NCBI GenBank assembly: GCA_963844695.1
Contig: CAWJPL010000027.1
Location: forward strand, 62,001 to 126,000
Direction: 5' to 3'
DNA length: 64,000 nucleotides
DNA from: RYN-230 sp963844695
Lineage (GTDB): Bacteria > Actinomycetota > Actinomycetes > Streptosporangiales > Streptosporangiaceae
The position numbers were made by a program, and so were the translations under genes. Below, piece after piece: positions 9,037 to 17,418 of this stretch. The notes under the pieces are model-generated. The model made no database searches, was not told the DNA's origin, and saw nothing but the letters and a program-made list of their open reading frames with translations. Position 1 is the first letter of the stretch, and each line of letters opens with the position of its first letter.

Positions 9037-9755
9037 CACAGGCTCCCTGAGTAGTCGGTGACGCCGTCGGTCAGCCCGAAGAAGGCTTCCTCCAGTGAGC
9101 TGGCGCGCGCGGACAGCTCGGCGACCGTGGTCTGCGCGAGCAGCCGGCCCTGGCCGATCACGACGAGCGCGTCCGCGGTGTGCCCGATCTCGCTGATCAG
9201 GTGGCTGGAGACCAGGACCGTCCGGCCCTGGGCGGCGAAGCTCTTCAGCAGGTTGCGGATCCACCGGACGCCTTCGGGGTCCAGGCCGTTGACCGGCTCG
9301 TCGAGCAGCAGGACCTGCGGGTCGCCGAGCAGGGCGGCGGCGATACCCAGCCGCTGGGACATGCCGAGCGAGAACGTCCCGGCCCGGCGGTCCGCGGCCT
9401 TCCCGATGCCGGTGATGGCGAGCACCTCCTCGACCCGCGGCCGGCCGATCGCGTTGCTGGCCGCCAGCGCGGTCAGGTGGGCGCGGGCGGTGCGGCCCGG
9501 GTGAAACGCCTTCGCCTCGAGCAGCGACCCCACCTCGCGGAGCGGCCAGCGCAGGTCGCCGTAGCGCTGCCCGCTGACCTTCACCTGTCCCGCGTCCGGC
9601 CGGTCCAGGCCCATGATCATCCGCATCGTGGTGGACTTGCCCGCGCCGTTCGGGCCCAGGAACCCGGTCACCGCGCCCGGGCGGACGTCGAAGCTCAGGT
9701 TGTCCACCGCGAGCGTGGACCGGTAGCGCTTGACGAGGCCGCGTGCCTCGATCAT
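9036..9755 (-). CDS. ABC transporter ATP-binding protein
   Basis: A 239-residue nucleotide-binding subunit. Seen: Walker A GPNGAGKSTTM near 35-45, Q-loop region EVGSLLEAKAF, signature FSLGMSQRLGIA, Walker B QVLLLDEPVNGLD and the switch His in VLVSSHLISE. The organisation is that of drug or bacteriocin exporters (CcmA/NatA type). The ATG at 9755 (MIEARGLVKRY) begins the conserved fold; upstream codons in frame are not conserved. First gene of the minus-strand operon ATPase-permease-kinase-regulator. Confidence 0.92.
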   Translation of the reverse strand: MIEARGLVKRYRSTLAVDNLSFDVRPGAVTGFLGPNGAGKSTTMRMIMGLDRPDAGQVKVSGQRYGDLRWPLREVGSLLEAKAFHPGRTARAHLTALAASNAIGRPRVEEVLAITGIGKAADRRAGTFSLGMSQRLGIAAALLGDPQVLLLDEPVNGLDPEGVRWIRNLLKSFAAQGRTVLVSSHLISEIGHTADALVVIGQGRLLAQTTVAELSARASSLEEAFFGLTDGVTDYSGSL

Positions 9756-10133
9756 CAGGACCTCCAGTGGCTGGGCTCTCGCGGCCGGGGCGTGCCCTGC
9801 CCCCAGGTGCGGGCACGGCGTCATCCGCGTCTGCCCGCCACGCTACGAACCGGGCGTCCGCCCGGGGAACGTGGCGAGCCCCCGTCTTCGTGGTGGGGCT
9901 AGCCACAGGACGGCCGACGTGCGGTGGCGGCCCGGCCGCCCGGGCCGCTCCAACTGAACCGGGCCGGTGTGCGATGCGGGCCGCTGAGTCCGCGCCTGGC
10001 CTATAAGGACGAATTAGTCCTTGACTAAGGACGGATCCGTACCTAGTGTCGGGATGACCGGGCCGGCTGACCCTGGCCGGCCTGGCTGGCTTTGCGGGAC
10101 GCCAGGTCCCGCGCCGGCCTGGAGGAGGCAGCG
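9756..10133. other. Intergenic region between divergent operons
   Basis: No convincing gene. It holds a GC-rich inverted repeat (CGTGCCC...GGGCACG near 9790-9820), an AT-rich segment with the three-half-site operator and promoter at 10005-10049, and a GGAGGAG ribosome-binding site at 10121-10127. Confidence 0.6.
10005..10049 (+). promoter_or_regulatory. Three-half-site TetR operator overlapping a promoter (site A)
   Basis: AAGGAC (10005-10010), six bases, GTCCTT (10017-10022), four bases, AAGGAC (10027-10032). A promoter TTGACT (10021-10026), 17 bp, TAGTGT (10044-10049) is embedded, so a protein on the half-sites would cover the -35 box. The same arrangement with the same spacings lies in front of the GMC oxidoreductase gene, and a degenerate copy precedes the tetR gene. 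Confidence 0.7.
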
Positions 10134-10691
10134 ATGGCACCGCCGACGATTTCTCATCTGATCCTGAACACCGCCAACTATGAGGCGATGAAGCAGTGGT
10201 ACCTGGACGTGTTCGAGGCCAAGATCGGCGTCGAGACCTCCGACCACAGCGCGTGCTTCCTGCAGATGGACGAGAGTCACCACCGCATCGGCATGTTCAA
10301 TGTGGCCAAGACCGACGAGTCGGTGGCGATGACGTCCCCGGGGGCCCCGGACACCGGTGCCCTCTCCCGGCTGAACCACGTCGCGTTCGAGTACCCGACC
10401 CTGGCGGAGCTGTTCGGGGCGTACCGGCGGCTGGTCCGGTCCTCGATCCTCCCCGCGGTGAGCCTCAACCACGGGCCCACGATGTCCATCTACTACCAGG
10501 ACCCGGACCGCAACGTCGTCGAGCTGTTCTATGACAACCAGTACACCGACGAGCAGATCGCGGAGTTCTACGCGGGGGGTGACGGCTACGTCCTCGGCGC
10601 CATCCCCTTCGACCCCGCCTTGCTGGCCGAAGAGCTCGACGGCGGGAAGACGGTCGCCGAGCTCACCGCCTGGTCCCCCCGGACCAGCTGA
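10134..10691 (+). CDS. VOC-family extradiol dioxygenase-like protein
   Basis: A 185-residue vicinal-oxygen-chelate protein related to catechol 2,3-dioxygenases and biphenyl-diol dioxygenases. Two beta-alpha-beta-beta-beta modules are visible. Likely metal ligands are His8 (TISHLILN), a second His in LNHVAFEY and Glu in DRNVVELFYDNQ. The ATG follows GGAGGAG at seven bases, which decides the start over the GTG/ATG codons upstream. First gene of a unit with an FAH hydrolase and an aldo/keto reductase, matching the order of a ring-cleavage enzyme followed by a C-C bond hydrolase. Expression is probably controlled by the TetR of 14288-14902 through site A. The aromatic substrate is unknown. Confidence 0.8.
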   Translation: MAPPTISHLILNTANYEAMKQWYLDVFEAKIGVETSDHSACFLQMDESHHRIGMFNVAKTDESVAMTSPGAPDTGALSRLNHVAFEYPTLAELFGAYRRLVRSSILPAVSLNHGPTMSIYYQDPDRNVVELFYDNQYTDEQIAEFYAGGDGYVLGAIPFDPALLAEELDGGKTVAELTAWSPRTS

Positions 10692-11602
10692 TGCGGCTCG
10701 TCAGTTTCGGCCCCCGCGGGAGCGAGCTTCCCGGCGTGCTGGTCGGTGATTCCGTCCTCCCGCTGCCGCCGGTGATGGCCAGCCTCGGGCTCGCGCCGAC
10801 CGGGACCATCCGCAGCGTGCTTCCGTTCCTCGGCCAGCTGTCGGAGGCGGTCAGCGCCGCGGCCGCGACGAGCGAGCTGATTCCCCTGGCCCAGACCCGC
10901 CTCGGCCCCCCGGTCCCCGACCCGCCGAATCTCTTCGCCTGCGGCGGGAACTACTTCTCCCATCTTTCCGAACCCGGCCTGGCCATGCCGGAGACCCCGA
11001 CGTTGCCAGTGATCTTCCAGAAGCCTGCCGCCGCGCTGTCCGGCCCGGCTGACCCGATCATCCGCCCCCGCGAATCAGCCCAGCTGGACTACGAAGCCGA
11101 ACTCGCCATCGTCATCGGCCAGGGCGGCCGCAGGATTCCCGCGGCCGAGGCCGCCCAGCACATCGCCGGATACATGATCGCCAACGACGTCAGCGCCCGG
11201 GACCTCATGGAGGGGGAGAGCAGGAGACTGAACTCACCCGTTCTGCTGCAGATGATGCGGGCTAAGGGCTGGGACACCTTCCTGCCCACCGGCCCGTGGC
11301 TGGTGACCGCGGACGAAGCCGGCAGCTACGAAAACATCCGGATCCAGACCTGGGTCAACGACGAGTCCCGCCAGGACGCCTACGCCAAGGAAATGACGAA
11401 CAGCCCCTTCGAGATCATCGAATGGCTCAGCGCCACCACGACCCTCCAGCCCGGAGACGTCATCACCACCGGCACGCCCGCAGGCGTCGCCATGGGCATG
11501 GCCAACCCCAGGTGGCTCACCCCCGGTGACACCGTCCGTATTCGCATGACCGGACTCGGCACCATGGCGACCCCCGTCCACCAGGAACCAGCCAGCCCCT
11601 AA
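10691..11602 (+). CDS. Fumarylacetoacetate hydrolase (FAH) family protein
   Basis: A 303-residue member of the FAH superfamily (hydrolases, decarboxylases and isomerases acting on 2-oxo-3-enoate or 1,3-diketone products of aromatic breakdown). Seen: LDYEAELAIVIG with two metal-ligand Glu residues, IANDVSARDLM with the Asp ligand, WVNDESRQDAYAKEM, and TGTPAGVAMGM. The first 75 residues form the usual N-terminal domain. The ATG overlaps the stop of the VOC gene (TGATG), so the two proteins are probably translated together and act in consecutive steps. Confidence 0.88.
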   Translation: MRLVSFGPRGSELPGVLVGDSVLPLPPVMASLGLAPTGTIRSVLPFLGQLSEAVSAAAATSELIPLAQTRLGPPVPDPPNLFACGGNYFSHLSEPGLAMPETPTLPVIFQKPAAALSGPADPIIRPRESAQLDYEAELAIVIGQGGRRIPAAEAAQHIAGYMIANDVSARDLMEGESRRLNSPVLLQMMRAKGWDTFLPTGPWLVTADEAGSYENIRIQTWVNDESRQDAYAKEMTNSPFEIIEWLSATTTLQPGDVITTGTPAGVAMGMANPRWLTPGDTVRIRMTGLGTMATPVHQEPASP

Positions 11603-11662
11603 CAACCGGGACCCCGATACTGGCCAGCCGGCCCGGGGATCCTCCGGGATACCGTGGGAAAC

Positions 11663-12595
11663 ATGGCGATCATGACACGCCCCCTCGGGCGTACCGGCGC
11701 GGACGTGACCATTCTCAGCTACGGCGCCATGGAGCTGAGAGGACGGCCACGCGGTCCCGAGATTGCCGACGAAGACGCCGGCCGCCTGCTGAACGCGGTC
11801 CTCGACAACGGCATCAATCTGATCGACACCTCGCCCGACTACGGCCGCAGCGAGGAGTTGATCGGCAGCTACATCGGCCACCGCAGGAACGAGTTCTTCC
11901 TCGCCTCCAAATGCGGGTGCCCGCTCGAGTCCCCGGCCGACGCGCCCCCGCCCTACCCGCATGACTACAGCCCCGGGAACGTGCGCGCCGACGTCGAGCA
12001 GTCGCTGCGGCGGCTGCGCACCGACTACGTCAACCTGGTCCAGGTGCACATGTCACCGAGCAAGGCGACGCTCGAGGAGAACCACACGGTCGAGACGCTC
12101 AAGGACCTCCAGGCCGAGGGGAAGGTACGCTTCATCGGCATGTCGGGCATCCTGCCGAATCTGCCCGATCACATCGCGATGGGCGTCTTCGACGTGTTCC
12201 AGATCCCGTACTCAGCGGTCCAGCGCGATCACGAGGAACTCATCACCGAGGCTGCCGACGCGGGCGCGGGCACGTTCATCCGGGGCGGAGCGGCGCGCGG
12301 CGCCGCGTCGCAGGACAAGAACTGGCAGACCGGGCCGCTTAGCCAGGACCCCGGCGTCGGCAAGCGGAACTGGGAGACCTCCGGCGTCGCCGACCTGCTC
12401 AGCGAGGCGGGCCTGAGCAACATGGAGTTCGTCCTGCGCTTCACGCTCAGCCACCCCGGCCTGTCGACCACGATCGTCGGCACGTCGAACCCGGCCCACC
12501 TGGCCAGCAACATCGCTATCGCGCAGAGCGGGCCGCTTCCTGCCGACCTCTACGAAGAGGCCAAGAAGCGCCTGCCGCTCCCGGAAGACCGTTAA
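11663..12595 (+). CDS. Aldo/keto reductase
   Basis: A 310-residue NADPH-dependent TIM-barrel oxidoreductase. Seen: RPLGRTGADVTILSYG at the N-terminus, catalytic Asp and Tyr in LIDTSPDYGRSEE, Lys in LASKCG, His in LVQVHMSPS, and the cofactor-binding C-terminal STTIVGTSNPAHLASNI. GTG 11654 and ATG 11672 are alternative starts; ATG 11663 follows GGGAAAC. It lies 60 bases after the FAH gene on the same strand, probably in the same TetR-controlled unit, and converges on the GMC oxidoreductase 24 bases away. Confidence 0.85.
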   Translation: MAIMTRPLGRTGADVTILSYGAMELRGRPRGPEIADEDAGRLLNAVLDNGINLIDTSPDYGRSEELIGSYIGHRRNEFFLASKCGCPLESPADAPPPYPHDYSPGNVRADVEQSLRRLRTDYVNLVQVHMSPSKATLEENHTVETLKDLQAEGKVRFIGMSGILPNLPDHIAMGVFDVFQIPYSAVQRDHEELITEAADAGAGTFIRGGAARGAASQDKNWQTGPLSQDPGVGKRNWETSGVADLLSEAGLSNMEFVLRFTLSHPGLSTTIVGTSNPAHLASNIAIAQSGPLPADLYEEAKKRLPLPEDR

Positions 12596-12619
12596 CAGAA
12601 ACCAGCCCTGTGCCTTTAA

Positions 12620-14143
12620 TCAGGCATCGGCGAGCGCGTTCCGGTAAATGTGCTCGGCCGCCATGATCACGGTCAGATTGGTCGGGACGGACGGTACCGC
12701 GGGCAGGATCGATGCGTCGATCACCCGCAGGTTCCGCACGCCGCGGACCGCGCCCGTCCCGTCAACCACGGCCCATTCGTCGTCGTCACCGCCCATCGGG
12801 ACGGTGGAGGTGGCGTGCTGGAAGGAGGTGATCTGCTCATCAAGGACGCGCTGGAGGTCCGCGTCGTCCTGGACATCCTCGCCGGGCAGCATCTCCCCGG
12901 CCGAGACCACCGAGAACGCCTTGGCCAGGCCGATTCCCCGGCTGAGTTTGAGGCCTTCCAGCATCCGGCTCCGGTCGCGCGGCGTGCCCAGCAGGTTGAG
13001 GCCGATAAGCGGCGCGTCCGCCGGGTCCGCGCTGCGCAGCCGCAGCCTGCCGCGCGACTCGGGCCGCACCACCGAGACCGCCAGCACGATCGCGCCGCCG
13101 GTCGGGCTCAGGCCCGGATCGTTCAGGTGCGCAGCTGATATCAGCAGGTCGAGTTCGTCCCCCTGGGCCTGGCTGGAGGCCGTCCGGACGAACGCCCCGG
13201 CGGCTGGTGACGTCGCGCCCGCGTCCGCCTTGAGGGCGTACAGGCCATGGAAGACCGGCTGATCCTGGAGCCGCTGCCCGACCGGGAGATCGGCCACGAC
13301 CTCGATGCCGAGCCCGGCGAGATCCGGGGCCGGGCCGATACCGGAACGGAGCAGGATGGGGGCGCTGCCGTAGGAGCCTGCCGACAGGATGACCTGCCCG
13401 GCCGCGTAGACGGTCCCGCCGGCAGTCCGGACCGCCGTGGCGGTCCCGCCGCTGACCATGACGCGGTCAACGCCGGCCGCACCGCGGATGGTCAGGTTCG
13501 GACGGCGGCGGACGTCCTCGGTCAGGTAGGCGATCCCGGTGTTCTGGCGGACGCCGGAGCGGATGTTGAGCGGGACCGCGGCTACCCCGGTGCGCTGGTC
13601 GGCGTTCGGGTCCTCGATGTAGCGGTAGCCCTGGTGCTCGGCGGTGTCGATGAAGGCCCGCACCGACGGGGTGAGCTCGCCGTAGGTCCGCTGGTGGATG
13701 GGAAGCGGCCCGGAGCGGCCGTGGAACCGGTCGTCGCCGGAGTCGGCGCTCTCCAGGTCCCGGTACGCCCGCAGTACCTCCTGCGCCGACCAGCCGGACA
13801 GGCCGCCGGCAGCCCAGGCGGAGAAGTCGCTGGGCAGCGCCCGCAGGGCGACCGTCGCGTTCACCGCGGACGAGCCGCCCAGGACCTTGCCCCGGGGTGC
13901 GGCGATCTCGCGGTCGAGCGGGCCCGCGCGGCCCACCGTGGCCCGCAGGCCCCAGTCGTGTTCCTGGTCGCCGCCGATCCGTTCCGGGTCGAGCAGGACC
14001 TGGGGGTACTCGCCGCGCTGGTAGGCCGGCCCCGCCTCGAGCAGCAGTACCGTCCGGGACGGGTCTTGCGACAGCCGGGCCGCCAGCACACCGCCGGCCG
14101 ATCCGCCCCCTGCCACCACGACGTCAAAGCGCTCCGTTGTCAT
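12620..14143 (-). CDS. GMC-family FAD oxidoreductase (choline dehydrogenase-like)
   Basis: A 507-residue glucose-methanol-choline oxidoreductase that oxidises an alcohol with FAD. Seen: ADP-binding VVVAGGGSAGGVLAARLS at residues 8-25, LLLEAGPAY, GKVLGGSSAVNATVAL (GMC signature 1), LSAGSYGSAPILLRSGIG (signature 2), the active-site His in FQHATSTVPMG, and C-terminal ASILPAVPSVPTNLTVIMAAE. ATG 14143 is preceded by GGAGGG seven bases away and lies downstream of the -10 box at 14197-14202, which rules out the GTG at 14200. It is controlled by the same operator type as the VOC-FAH-AKR unit and probably supplies or consumes an intermediate of that pathway. Confidence 0.9.
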   Translation of the reverse strand: MTTERFDVVVAGGGSAGGVLAARLSQDPSRTVLLLEAGPAYQRGEYPQVLLDPERIGGDQEHDWGLRATVGRAGPLDREIAAPRGKVLGGSSAVNATVALRALPSDFSAWAAGGLSGWSAQEVLRAYRDLESADSGDDRFHGRSGPLPIHQRTYGELTPSVRAFIDTAEHQGYRYIEDPNADQRTGVAAVPLNIRSGVRQNTGIAYLTEDVRRRPNLTIRGAAGVDRVMVSGGTATAVRTAGGTVYAAGQVILSAGSYGSAPILLRSGIGPAPDLAGLGIEVVADLPVGQRLQDQPVFHGLYALKADAGATSPAAGAFVRTASSQAQGDELDLLISAAHLNDPGLSPTGGAIVLAVSVVRPESRGRLRLRSADPADAPLIGLNLLGTPRDRSRMLEGLKLSRGIGLAKAFSVVSAGEMLPGEDVQDDADLQRVLDEQITSFQHATSTVPMGGDDDEWAVVDGTGAVRGVRNLRVIDASILPAVPSVPTNLTVIMAAEHIYRNALADA

Positions 14144-14196
14144 CGGGCCACCCTCCACTCGCCGCCGCATCGCCTGCTCACGGCCTCGTGGCTTCG

Positions 14197-14241
14197 ACAC
14201 TAGAGACCGATTCGTCCTTAGTCAAGGACGAATTCGTCCTT
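14197..14241 (-). promoter_or_regulatory. Three-half-site TetR operator overlapping a promoter (site B)
   Basis: On the minus strand: AAGGAC, six bases, GTCCTT, four bases, AAGGAC (plus coordinates 14236-14241, 14224-14229, 14214-14219), with TTGACT (14225-14220), 17 bp and TAGTGT (14202-14197). Half-sites, both spacings and both promoter hexamers are identical to site A at 10005-10049. Confidence 0.7.
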
Positions 14242-14287
14242 ATGAAGGAGCCGGGGATAGCCGTCCGGGACCACCTTCGCCAGCCGG

Positions 14288-14902
14288 CTAGCGGACCAGA
14301 AGCGGGAGAAGCGCCTGGTCAACCATCTCGGTTATGTCCTTCTTCGTGGGACTGTGCGTGTCCAGCAGCGCGCGTTTGACGATGAGTGCGTGCAGTACCT
14401 CGAGGACGACCGGGGTCAGCCGCTCGGGGGGTATCTCACCGCGCCCGGCCGCGTCGTGCAGCAGGTCGGTCAGCGTTTCGAAGAGCGGATCGAGTACCTG
14501 CGACATGAACCGGGCCAGCAAGGGGGGGTAACGATGCGCTTCGCCCAGCAAGCTGCGGAAGGCCTCACCTTTGACGCCGTGCAGCGTTTTCGTCATGTGC
14601 ACGGTGAGGCCGATCACGTCGTCGCGCAGCACGCCTGTCCGCCGGTAGCCCGCCGGGTCCGCGCCCAGCTTCTCCAGCGTGTCGATCACCAGTGACACCG
14701 TGTCGGGCCACCGCCGGTACAGCGGGCTCTTGCCGGTGCCCGCGCGCTCGGCGACACTCTCGAAGGTCAGCCGCCCGAACCCAACCTCGGCCAGCTCCGC
14801 GAGGACAGCGTCGGAGATCGCCTTCTCGACCGCGGTTCCCCGCCGCCGCCGGCGAACCGGGCGCTCGACGGTCTGGGTCACGGCGACGGGCTGGCTGGGC
14901 AT
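14288..14902 (-). CDS. TetR/AcrR-family transcriptional regulator
   Basis: A 204-residue TetR repressor. A basic N-terminal tail (RPVRRRRRG) precedes the HTH at about residues 28-70 (LAEVGFGRLTFESVAERAGTGKSPLYRRW), and the remainder is an all-helical ligand-binding domain. ATG 14902 directly follows a -10 box at 14909-14914, predicting a leaderless mRNA. A degenerate copy of the operator found before the VOC and GMC genes lies 30 bases upstream, which suggests this protein binds all three sites and represses itself. The ligand is unknown, probably an intermediate of the neighbouring oxidative pathway. Confidence 0.88.
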   Translation of the reverse strand: MPSQPVAVTQTVERPVRRRRRGTAVEKAISDAVLAELAEVGFGRLTFESVAERAGTGKSPLYRRWPDTVSLVIDTLEKLGADPAGYRRTGVLRDDVIGLTVHMTKTLHGVKGEAFRSLLGEAHRYPPLLARFMSQVLDPLFETLTDLLHDAAGRGEIPPERLTPVVLEVLHALIVKRALLDTHSPTKKDITEMVDQALLPLLVR

Positions 14903-14908
14903 GAGACC

Positions 14909-14949
14909 AGGATAGGGGAGCGCCCGGCGTTAGTGACGGAATCGTCCTT
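14909..14949 (-). promoter_or_regulatory. Degenerate TetR operator and leaderless promoter (site C)
   Basis: GTCCTT at 14944-14949 faces a degenerate half-site AGTGAC at 14932-14937 with the same 6-base spacing as sites A and B. On the minus strand TATCCT (14914-14909) is a plausible -10 box only six bases before the ATG at 14902. Consistent with weaker autoregulation. Confidence 0.5.
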
Positions 14950-14956
14950 AGGGCGA

Positions 14957-16006
14957 TCAGCTGTCGTAGCTGACCGTGACGGCGTCGGTGACCGGCAGGG
15001 ACTGGCAGGTCAGCACGTACCCGGCGGCCAGCTCGGAGTCCTCGAGCGCGTAGTTGCGGCGCATCGTGACCTGGCCCTGGGTGACCAGGGCCCGGCAGGT
15101 ACCGCAGACCCCGCCCTTGCAGGCGAACGGCAGGTCGGCGCGGGCCTGCTGCGCTCCGTCGAGGATGGGCACGCCCGGCGGGATGGTGACGGTCGTGGCC
15201 CGGCCGTCGAGAACGACCGTCACTGCCGCTCCCGGCCCGGCGTCCGCGTCGGCGTGGTGCACCTCGGCGGGCGGCTCGTCGCCGACGTAGAAGAGCTCGC
15301 GGTGGATCCGCTCGCGGCTGACCCCGAACTCTTCCAGGACGCCGAACGCGCCGGTGACCAGGCCGAGCGGGCCGCACACCCACCAGTGGTCCACGGCGGG
15401 CACATCGCAGGTGACCGGGAGCAGGTGCCGGAGCTTCGCCGCGTCCAGGCGGCCGTCCAGCAGGCCGACTTCTTGCGCCTCACGGGACAGGACGTGCACG
15501 AGCTGCATCCGGGCCGGGTAAGCGTCCTTGAGGTCGGCGACCTCGTCGGCGAACATGACCGTGTCCGTGCGGCGGTTGCCGTAGAGCAGGGTCACCGTGG
15601 AGTCGGGATGGGCCGCCAGCACCGAGGCGGCGATCGACAGCATGGGCGTGATGCCGGAGCCGGCTGCGATCAGGACGTGCTGGCCAGCCGCCGTCAGGTC
15701 CGGGGTGAAGGACCCGGCTGGCGCCTGGACCTCGACGACGTCGCCCGGCCGGACCTGGCGGACCAGCCAGCCGGACACGGCACCGCCCTCGACCTCGCGG
15801 ACCCCGATGCGGGGAGCCCGGCCCGCCGCGGCGCAGATGGAGTACGAGCGGCGCTCGGAGCCGCGCCGGACGGTCAGGCTCTGCCCGGGCCGGAACGCGA
15901 ACGTGTCGCGGAGGCGGGCCGGGACTTCGAAGGTGACGGCGGCGGCGTCGTCGGTCAGCGGATCGACCGCGGTGACCGTCAGCGGGTGGAAGTCGGTCCT
16001 CGCCAC
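14957..16006 (-). CDS. paaE: Phenylacetyl-CoA epoxidase reductase subunit PaaE
   Basis: A 349-residue electron-transfer subunit that passes electrons from NAD(P)H through FAD and a plant-type 2Fe-2S centre to the PaaAC monooxygenase. Seen: FAD domain with RRSYSICAAAG, NAD-binding IAAGSGITPMLSIAASVLA, and a C-terminal ferredoxin domain with ACKGGVCGTCRALV plus a last Cys in YVLTCQSLP. The GTG at 16006 immediately follows the paaD stop with no gap. Last gene of the paaZABCDE unit; its stop is 54 bases from the TetR start on the same strand. Confidence 0.95.
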   Translation of the reverse strand: MARTDFHPLTVTAVDPLTDDAAAVTFEVPARLRDTFAFRPGQSLTVRRGSERRSYSICAAAGRAPRIGVREVEGGAVSGWLVRQVRPGDVVEVQAPAGSFTPDLTAAGQHVLIAAGSGITPMLSIAASVLAAHPDSTVTLLYGNRRTDTVMFADEVADLKDAYPARMQLVHVLSREAQEVGLLDGRLDAAKLRHLLPVTCDVPAVDHWWVCGPLGLVTGAFGVLEEFGVSRERIHRELFYVGDEPPAEVHHADADAGPGAAVTVVLDGRATTVTIPPGVPILDGAQQARADLPFACKGGVCGTCRALVTQGQVTMRRNYALEDSELAAGYVLTCQSLPVTDAVTVSYDS

Positions 16007-16525
16007 TCAGATCTCCTTGACGTACTCGAACGGCTCGTCGCATGCCTCGCAGCGGTGCAGCGACTTGCAGGCGGTCGCGCTGAAGGCCGACGTCTCGCGG
16101 GTCCGGGCCGACCCGCAGCGCGGGCACGGCACCGGCCCGGGACCCGCGGTCAGCCGGAGCGGGACCGGGCCGCCGCCTGGCAGGCGGCCCGCCGGGCGGG
16201 GCGGGGCGATCCCGGCCGCGGCGAGCTTGCGGCGCCCTTCGGGGGTGATCCAGTCGCTGGTCCACGGCGGTGACAGCTCGGTGCGGACGGTCACGTCCTG
16301 GTAGCCGGCCTGGCGGAGCCGGCGGCTGAGATCGGCGCTGATCTCCGCCAGCGCCGGGCAGCCGGAGTAGGTCGGGGTGATGGTCACGGTGACGTGACCG
16401 CCGTCTTCCTGTACCTGGCGCAAGATGCCGAGGTCAGCCACCGTAACCATGGGCAGTTCCGGGTCGGGCACGGCCGCGGCGACGCTGGCCGCCGCGGCGG
16501 CCGGGACCGGTGGCGGGCTCACCAC
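16007..16525 (-). CDS. paaD: Phenylacetate degradation protein PaaD
   Basis: A 172-residue PaaD, a MIP18/DUF59-type protein thought to help assemble or maintain the Fe-S or di-iron centre of the phenylacetyl-CoA epoxidase. The N half carries the DUF59 core (PELPMVTVADLGIL...YSGCPALAEI), and the C half carries a zinc-ribbon-like set of Cys pairs (CPRCGSARTRETS and CEACDEPF). A Pro/Gly-rich linker separates the two. Its start overlaps the end of paaC by 7 bases. Confidence 0.93.
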   Translation of the reverse strand: MVSPPPVPAAAAASVAAAVPDPELPMVTVADLGILRQVQEDGGHVTVTITPTYSGCPALAEISADLSRRLRQAGYQDVTVRTELSPPWTSDWITPEGRRKLAAAGIAPPRPAGRLPGGGPVPLRLTAGPGPVPCPRCGSARTRETSAFSATACKSLHRCEACDEPFEYVKEI

Positions 16526-17409
16526 GTCGCCCCCGGGTGGGCCCGGGCCACGCTCTGCATCTCGGCCAGGACGTATCCCAGGTCCTCGGTGTGCAGGCCG
16601 TCGCGTCCGGTGCGGCCGCCCAGGCCGGCCAGCGGCACGGCCTGGGGCCGGGCCAGGGTCGCCGCGGCCAGCACGGTGTCCAGGACGGTGTCGAACTCCC
16701 CGCGCAGCGCCCGGACGTCGGCGGCGGTCCCGGCCAGGCCCAGCTCAATGGGGTGGGGGGTGAAGAGCTCGTCGACCAGCGGCCACACGGCAGCCAGCCC
16801 GGCCGTCATCCTCGCGTGGGAGACGTCGGTGCCGTCGCCGAGCCGCACCACCCACTGGGCCGCATAGTCCCGGTGGTAGGCGAGTTCCTTGACGCTCTTC
16901 GCCGCGATCGCGGCCAGCACCGGATCGCGGGACGCGGTGAGCGCTCCGAGCAGCGCGAGCCGCCAGGTGGAGAACACCAGCAGGCGGCCGGCCAGCTCGG
17001 CGAAGTCGGCGTCGGCCCGCTCGACGAGCCGGACGTTGCGGAACTCCGCCTCGTCCCGGAAGAACGCGAGCTCGTCCTCGTCCCGGCCGCTGCCGTCGGC
17101 GCGGCCCGCCCGGGCCAGCAGCATCCGGGCCTGCCCGAGCAGGTCGAGGGCGATGTTGGCCAGCGCGGTCTCCTCTTCCAGCTCGGGCGCGCGGGTGGCC
17201 CACTGCTGCAGCCGGTGGCTGTAGATGAGGGCGTCGTCGCCGAGCATGAGGCAGTAGGCGGCCAGCGACGGGCCGTCGACCCCCGCAGGCACGCTGGTGT
17301 CCACGCCCTGCAGCGGATCGGTGAAGCCGGTGCCGAACGCCCAGCGGTGATCGTCGGCGTCCCCGGCCAGGGCCTGGTAGGCGCCGTACTCGTCGTCATC
17401 CTCACTCAT
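16519..17409 (-). CDS. paaC: Phenylacetyl-CoA epoxidase structural subunit PaaC
   Basis: A 296-residue ferritin-like subunit, the non-catalytic partner of PaaA in the 1,2-epoxidase. Seen: LGDDALIYSHRLQQWATRAPELEEETALANIALDLLGQ as two characteristic helices (about residues 55-95), FSTWRLALLGAL, and KELAYHRDYAAQWVVRLGDG. The acidic N-terminal extension MSEDDDEYG is typical of actinobacterial PaaC. It lies nine bases after paaB and overlaps paaD. Confidence 0.94.
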   Translation of the reverse strand: MSEDDDEYGAYQALAGDADDHRWAFGTGFTDPLQGVDTSVPAGVDGPSLAAYCLMLGDDALIYSHRLQQWATRAPELEEETALANIALDLLGQARMLLARAGRADGSGRDEDELAFFRDEAEFRNVRLVERADADFAELAGRLLVFSTWRLALLGALTASRDPVLAAIAAKSVKELAYHRDYAAQWVVRLGDGTDVSHARMTAGLAAVWPLVDELFTPHPIELGLAGTAADVRALRGEFDTVLDTVLAAATLARPQAVPLAGLGGRTGRDGLHTEDLGYVLAEMQSVARAHPGATW

Positions 17410-17418
17410 ACCGGAGCC

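Noticed and set aside
6132..9755. Antibiotic biosynthesis cluster around the ABC exporter and two-component system
   Set aside because: No biosynthetic or precursor-peptide gene is found on either side; the set is a stand-alone sensing and export unit.
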